Source: Elusimicrobiota bacterium
Lineage (GTDB): Bacteria > Elusimicrobiota > Elusimicrobia > UBA1565 > UBA9628
NCBI GenBank assembly: GCA_016234805.1
Contig: JACRNU010000018.1
Location: 1 to 62,954 of the forward strand
Direction of reading: 5' to 3'
Length of the DNA stretch: 62,954 nt
Part shown: piece by piece, positions 59,061-62,954 of the stretch
Numbering within the stretch: the stretch's first letter is position 1
Layout of the letters: every line of letters starts with the position of its first letter
Notes under the pieces: generated by a model
What the model saw: only the letters and a program-made list of their open reading frames with translations
What the model was told of the DNA's origin: nothing
The model's database searches: none
Translations under genes and position numbers: made by a program

Positions 59061-59831
59061 ATGGAACCTGTCACGGCTCTGCAGTCCCTGCTGGTCTGGG
59101 CGCATCTCATGGGCGTGAACGCTGTCCCGGCGCGCCTGCCTCAAGTGGAAGCGGTCGCCTTCGCTCCTGCCGCGGCTGATGCCAAGCCGATCCTCACCGT
59201 GCCTCTCAAGGATGTCATCGCGGAGCAGGACCGCGCCGTGGCCTGGCAGGAAGTGGGCCGGGGGAGCATCGGGTTCGGGGTGGGCCTCGACCCTGAGGCC
59301 GGACTCTGGGTCAAGTTCAGGCAGGACCGCGTCCGTTCAGCCCACGCTCTCGCTGCCCTGGAGGGTGGCGTGGTGGAGCGGTTCCCGGTGGAGAGCTACA
59401 AGTTCGTGCTGGAGAACGGCAATGTCCGGGCTTTCCCGGTCCAGGAGCCTCAGACGCCGCAGGCCATCGTGTCCGTGCCCGCCATGCTGCGGCAGGCCTA
59501 TAACCTCGCCGCGCATGTCCTTTTCACCCCGGTGGATTACGCCGTGCTCTACGAGCCTGAAACGCAGGGCTCGGCCATCCCGGCCTCGGTCTCTCTGATC
59601 CGCGAGGACCAGGCCGGCAACTTCTGGGTGACCTACGGCAAAGCCTCGGAAACCGCCGCGGCCATCAAATGGTTCGTGGCCATCAACGGGGTCATGTACG
59701 GCATGAAGCTCGAGGCCCCAAACCTCGTCTTCTATTCCAAGCCCGTTCCACCGGTCGCGCTCGAAAGCGAGCAGGGGTTGTCCGCGGCCGGGCCGGTGTT
59801 CCTGCTCCCCGAGTCCCGTCTTCCCCGGTAG
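59061..59831 (+). CDS. Uncharacterised protein coupled to the radical SAM gene
   Basis: 256 residues. A weakly hydrophobic N-terminus (ALQSLLVWAHLMGVNAVPA) could be a signal anchor. Further on it is predicted mixed alpha/beta with repeated Pro/Val/Ala strands (PILTVPLKDVIAE, YGKASETAAAIKWFV, GVMYGMKLEAPNLVFY). No family recognised. The ATG begins 1 nt after the radical SAM stop, with no separate Shine-Dalgarno, so it is almost certainly in that operon. It could be a substrate or partner of the radical SAM enzyme; this is only a guess from position. Confidence 0.7.
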   Translation: MEPVTALQSLLVWAHLMGVNAVPARLPQVEAVAFAPAAADAKPILTVPLKDVIAEQDRAVAWQEVGRGSIGFGVGLDPEAGLWVKFRQDRVRSAHALAALEGGVVERFPVESYKFVLENGNVRAFPVQEPQTPQAIVSVPAMLRQAYNLAAHVLFTPVDYAVLYEPETQGSAIPASVSLIREDQAGNFWVTYGKASETAAAIKWFVAINGVMYGMKLEAPNLVFYSKPVPPVALESEQGLSAAGPVFLLPESRLPR

Positions 59832-59935
59832 CGGTTCGGGTCCACATCATCGGGGCTATCCCAATCGTAAAACGAGTTTGTGGATAATTTTGCCGCTGGG
59901 CAATGGTCGAGAAAAGCCAGGGCAGGGGAGAACCG

Positions 59936-61408
59936 TCAGGGCTTCGTCCGCGGCTTGGCCATCCTGTAGAGGACCACCCCGTCGGGGCTCTGGCCCGCTT
60001 CGGCCAGGCCGTAGGACTGGAAGAAGGCGCCCCAGTCCCCCAGCAGGAGGGTCTTGGAGGTGACGAAGACCGGCTCCCCTGCTTTTTCCAGCGCGGTGAT
60101 GCGCTCGGCCAGGACATCCCTTCGGTCGTGGTAATAGCGGATGTTGAGGGGCTTGCGCATGCCGAAGTACGGGACATAGACCTGGTCGAGGTCGAGCGAC
60201 GCGACCCAGCCGTTCTCAGGCACGGCCTTGTTGAGCCACAGCGCGGCCTGGTAGGCCTGGTTGCGGGCAGGATGGGTCCAGGGCTCGACCAGGGCCTTCC
60301 AGTTGAAGAAGCCGGCAGCGCCCACATAGGAGGCCAGGAGCATGGCTTTCCAGGGGGGGCGCGAAGCGGCGCAGGCGATCAACAGCCAGGCAGCCAGCAG
60401 GTCGCTGACGCGATAGACGATGGTGGCCGGCTGCCATGAGGTGTAGAGCACGGCGTAGCCGGCCAGCCAGAGGAGGGCGCCGCGGGTGAGCCTGTCCCTC
60501 CTCTGCCAGGCCCCGACGGCCGCGGCCGCGACAGGGGCCGAGGCCAGCAGCAGGCCCGCGGCCTGGTAGGCGGCCGGGGTCTCCACGAAATCCGAGAAGA
60601 CGCGCAGGGACATCTTCAGCCAGGCGACCAGGTTGACCCAGGTCCAGCCGCCGAACCAGACGAAGGACTTGTCCATGGTCAAGGCCGCGCTGCCGAGCAG
60701 CCACACGCGCGCCTCTTCGAGCGAGGCGGGCCGGACCGCGAACAAGCCCGCGAGGGCGTAAGCCGCGAGCACCGGGAGGGTCAGGGCCCAGCCGTAGGCG
60801 GTCCAGGCGCGTCTGCGGTTCGAGCCGTGAGCGCCCTGCAGCAGGTAGAGCGCGGCGGGCGCGAACATCAGGTGTCCGCAGTGACCGAGGATGGCCAGCG
60901 CCTGCCAGAGGCCTGTCCGGACCGGACTGGGTTGGCGGGAGAGAGCTTCCCTGGCTGCCAGGGCGAGGAACAGGCTTCCGAGCATGTAGACCTGGGCCTC
61001 GAGGCTCCAGAACCACCAGGCGTAGGAGAGGGCGAGCCCAGCCGAGGCCAGGGCCGCGACCAGGGGCCCCATGCCCGCGCCTAGGAGCAGGGAGCAGAAG
61101 ACCCCGACCGAGGCCGCGCCCAGGAGCGAGTCCAGGACCTGGAGCGTGAACAGGGAGTGTCCCTGGTAGCCGACGGACTGCCAGAGCTTGAAGAACAAGG
61201 CTCCCACGACGCCGTAGCCCAGGTGGTTGCCGTGGGTCAGGTGCCTCCAGTCCGAGATCTCCACGGCGATGGCGCAGGCCACGCCGTCGAAATTGAAGAA
61301 GTGCGAGCGCGTCGACAGATAGGCCATGCCGGCCACGGCGCCGGCCAACCAGGGAAGCGCGCCCGCCAGCGTCAGGCCCGGGGCACGCGTCTTCTTAACG
61401 GAGAGCAT
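59936..61408 (-). CDS. Multi-span membrane protein, DUF2723/GT-C-like
   Basis: 490 residues, about eleven spans. N-terminal HFFNFDGVACAIAVE loop has a GT-C-like Asp. Further spans alternate with short loops (SLSYAWWFWSLEAQVYMLGS-type LSYAWWFWSLEAQVYMLGSL). The last 130 residues form a soluble outer domain (VASLDLDQVYVPYFG, KTLLLGDWGAFF). It resembles DUF2723/O-mannosyltransferase-like proteins of this and related phyla. It overlaps the end of the gene upstream by 14 nt, so the two are likely one operon reading leftwards from tRNA-Ser. Substrate unknown. Confidence 0.78.
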   Translation of the reverse strand: MLSVKKTRAPGLTLAGALPWLAGAVAGMAYLSTRSHFFNFDGVACAIAVEISDWRHLTHGNHLGYGVVGALFFKLWQSVGYQGHSLFTLQVLDSLLGAASVGVFCSLLLGAGMGPLVAALASAGLALSYAWWFWSLEAQVYMLGSLFLALAAREALSRQPSPVRTGLWQALAILGHCGHLMFAPAALYLLQGAHGSNRRRAWTAYGWALTLPVLAAYALAGLFAVRPASLEEARVWLLGSAALTMDKSFVWFGGWTWVNLVAWLKMSLRVFSDFVETPAAYQAAGLLLASAPVAAAAVGAWQRRDRLTRGALLWLAGYAVLYTSWQPATIVYRVSDLLAAWLLIACAASRPPWKAMLLASYVGAAGFFNWKALVEPWTHPARNQAYQAALWLNKAVPENGWVASLDLDQVYVPYFGMRKPLNIRYYHDRRDVLAERITALEKAGEPVFVTSKTLLLGDWGAFFQSYGLAEAGQSPDGVVLYRMAKPRTKP

Positions 61409-62807
61409 AGACCTTCGACCCTTCTCCGGGATCCTCGAACACGAGCGTGAAGAACCGCGGGTCGTCGAGGTGCCGGGCCGCGGATTCCAGACGATGCCTC
61501 AGGTTGGCGGACTCATCCCCGCTCACCCCGATGTCGAGCGAGGACTGCCAGAGCACGAGCCCGGTCCGACGGGCCCGGAGCTTGGCCGCGAAGCCTTCCG
61601 CCTCTTCCGCGTCCGGAAGGGGGATGCTCGGCCGTGCCGTGTACCAGCCGTCCCGGACGTACATGGGGCTGGCGAGCAGGCCCGGAGGGGCCTTGCCCGA
61701 CCCGGAGATCCAGGCATAGGTACGGGCGAGCTCCGGCTCGGAAAAGGAGGTGGCGCCGAGGAAGCGGTGGTCATGGAAGACCAGCTGTGTGGCGAGCAGG
61801 ACCCCGAGGACCGCGTTGGCCCGCTTCTTGAGGAACACCGCCATGGCCCACAGGAGCCACGGCAGGAGGCACGCGATGTACCGCTCGTACTGCCAGGCCC
61901 AGACCCCGTGCATGCCGAATGCCCCGAGCAGGAGGAGCGAGCCCGGGTCCGTGGGGTCGGTCTTGAGCCGGCGGACCATGCCGGCCGCGACGAGGCCCGC
62001 GAGGACCGCGCCCATGGCCAGGGCGGCGGGACCGGTCGCCAGACCTGGCGGAAGATGGCAGGAGCCCCAGCTCGAGAGATAGAAGCGGGCGTTATCCCAT
62101 GCCACGGTGAGCAGATGCGCGGCCGGCCTGCCTCCATAGGAGACAGCGAACTCCTGGGCTTCCTGGACTCCGCCGCTGGCGCGGGAAGTCCAGGTCCACC
62201 AGCAGAGCAGTCCGAGGATCGCCGGGCCCGAGGCCCATGCCGCGTCCTTCCAGCGCCTGTCCTTGAGCGGCTTGAGCAGGACCGCGGGCAGCAGGGAGAT
62301 CCCGGCTGGCCGGAGCTGGATCAGGGCCAAGAGGAGGCCTCCTGCCATCCGGACTCGGCCGCGTCCCAGGGCTGCGATGAGCAGGATCGCCAGGACCGTG
62401 TAAGCGGCCTCGGGCATGACCGTGCCGGATTGGGAGAGCACCAAGGGGCTCGACCCGAACACGAGGGCGATGAGGCACGCCTGGGTGGCTTCGAGCTCTT
62501 TCCTGAGCCACAGCCAGACGGCCCAGGGAGAGGCGGCCAGAATCAGGCAGCAGAAGGCTTGGTAGGCCGGCACCCATTCCCCGAACACCAGGGCGAGCGG
62601 CAGAAGGAGCAGCGGGAACCCCGGCGCGGTCATGGTCAGCAGGGGCAGGCCGGGCGTGGTCAGCAGACGGTAGGTCCCCTGCGAAAGGGACTGGGAGGCG
62701 ATGAAATTGATCACATCGTCGTGCTGGCGTCCGAAGTACTGTGCCGGCGCGGCGAGCAGGATGAGGAGGCTGGCTGCTGCAAGGCCGAGGCCTTGCCGAA
62801 TGGTCAT
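61395..62807 (-). CDS. Multi-span membrane glycosyltransferase-like protein
   Basis: 470 residues with about ten spans. First loop has QYFGRQHDDVINFIASQSL, an acidic pair like the GT-C catalytic site, and a proline-rich PGLPLLTMTAPGFPLLLLPLA. Further spans, including LLLGAFGMHGVWAWQYERY, resemble ArnT/PMT-type proteins. A soluble end of about 110 residues contains ISGSGKAPPGLLASP and VLWQSSLDIGV. The ATG is only 9 nt from the 3' end of tRNA-Ser and has no Shine-Dalgarno, so it may be transcribed with the tRNA. Coupled to the next gene by a 14-nt overlap. Confidence 0.8.
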   Translation of the reverse strand: MTIRQGLGLAAASLLILLAAPAQYFGRQHDDVINFIASQSLSQGTYRLLTTPGLPLLTMTAPGFPLLLLPLALVFGEWVPAYQAFCCLILAASPWAVWLWLRKELEATQACLIALVFGSSPLVLSQSGTVMPEAAYTVLAILLIAALGRGRVRMAGGLLLALIQLRPAGISLLPAVLLKPLKDRRWKDAAWASGPAILGLLCWWTWTSRASGGVQEAQEFAVSYGGRPAAHLLTVAWDNARFYLSSWGSCHLPPGLATGPAALAMGAVLAGLVAAGMVRRLKTDPTDPGSLLLLGAFGMHGVWAWQYERYIACLLPWLLWAMAVFLKKRANAVLGVLLATQLVFHDHRFLGATSFSEPELARTYAWISGSGKAPPGLLASPMYVRDGWYTARPSIPLPDAEEAEGFAAKLRARRTGLVLWQSSLDIGVSGDESANLRHRLESAARHLDDPRFFTLVFEDPGEGSKVYALR

Positions 62808-62816
62808 GGGAAAGCT

Positions 62817-62901
62817 CGGAAGGGAAGGGATTTGAACCCTTGAGGGTGTTACCCCTACACGCTTTCCAGGCGTGCCGTTTCAACCGCTCACGCACCCTTC
62901 C
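62817..62901 (-). tRNA. tRNA-Ser (anticodon GGA)
   Basis: 85 nt on the minus strand, long variable arm. Acceptor GGAAGGG / CCCTTCC, anticodon stem ACGCC/AGCGT-type with loop TGGAAAG giving GGA, T-arm AAGGGTTCAAATCCCTT, discriminator G. CCA is not encoded. A TATAAT lies 33 nt upstream. Confidence 0.96.
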
Positions 62902-62933
62902 ATCACGGCCGCCCTGTACGAGGACGGCATGAG

Positions 62934-62939
62934 ATTATA
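62934..62939 (-). promoter_or_regulatory. -10 box for tRNA-Ser and the membrane-protein operon
   Basis: TATAAT on the minus strand (62939-62934), about 33 nt before the tRNA 5' end. The -35 would fall beyond the window edge. Confidence 0.6.
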
Positions 62940-62954
62940 GCGAACCTCCGGGGC

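Overview
The window is a 63-kb, GC-rich (about two thirds G+C by eye), densely packed bacterial chromosome segment. The best taxonomic guess is an uncultured, high-GC member of Elusimicrobiota. This rests on remembered similarity, not a search: a PorV-like barrel protein carrying TPRs, FlgD-like C-terminal domains on secreted proteins, and a prepilin N-terminus of the kind seen in that phylum. Outer-membrane-type beta barrels and MltA suggest a diderm envelope. Housekeeping genes (era, valS, murC, rsmA, efp, smpB, coaX, hemW, speA, pilB, pilD) are intact and show this is core chromosome, not a plasmid or phage. No transposase, integrase or CRISPR array was seen.

Layout. 1-6.3 kb: end of a coiled-coil gene, then a leftward ATGA-coupled operon of an FN3/FlgD-tailed secreted protein, a PorV-like/TPR protein and a sensor kinase. 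6.6-10.5 kb: two coiled-coil proteins, each beside a response regulator. 10.6-18.8 kb: speA, HAD phosphatase, era, SPFH protein, hemW, valS. 18.8-21.4 kb: leftward operon of a BON-domain protein, an unlisted 28-residue membrane peptide and a caspase/formylglycine-enzyme-like protein. 21.4-26 kb: RdgB fused in frame to a TPR protein, murC, rsmA. 26-35.2 kb: an FHA-adenylate cyclase, three paralogous signal-peptide/TPR/one-membrane-span proteins (the third ending in a Ser/Thr kinase), and a serine carboxypeptidase. 35.3-43.1 kb: MltA, a hybrid sensor kinase, a GT9 glycosyltransferase, an EF-P lacking the usual modified lysine, a HAD protein, and a subtilisin-like protein whose catalytic-His segment appears deleted. 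43.1-50.5 kb: AbrB-like and DUF192 proteins, PilB, GAF/HD-GYP, acyl-CoA carboxylase beta chain, CoaX, an outer-membrane-type barrel, SmpB. 50.6-63 kb: tRNA-Leu and tRNA-Ser flanking five GT-C-type membrane proteins, a very short type IV pilin, prepilin peptidase and a radical SAM protein.

How the genes may work together. The strongest candidate for an undescribed system is 26.0-35.2 kb: a transmembrane Ser/Thr kinase with an external TPR sensor, two kinase-less paralogues beside it, and an FHA (phosphothreonine-reading) adenylate cyclase at the head of the cluster. This suggests envelope TPR sensing leading to Thr phosphorylation and then cAMP. The pilin/prepilin peptidase genes next to many GT-C enzymes suggest a surface glycosylation and pilus region.

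Gene-expression style. Stop/start overlaps (ATGA, GTGA, TTGA) are very common. At least seven genes have a good -10 box ending only 7-9 nt before the start codon, implying leaderless mRNAs; several of these boxes are TGn-extended. Short palindromic or GC-rich repeats lie inside or between reading frames (1868-1910, 8063-8139, 23740-23766, 42719-42745, 56570-56641), some apparently translated, resembling the palindromic elements known inside Rickettsia genes.
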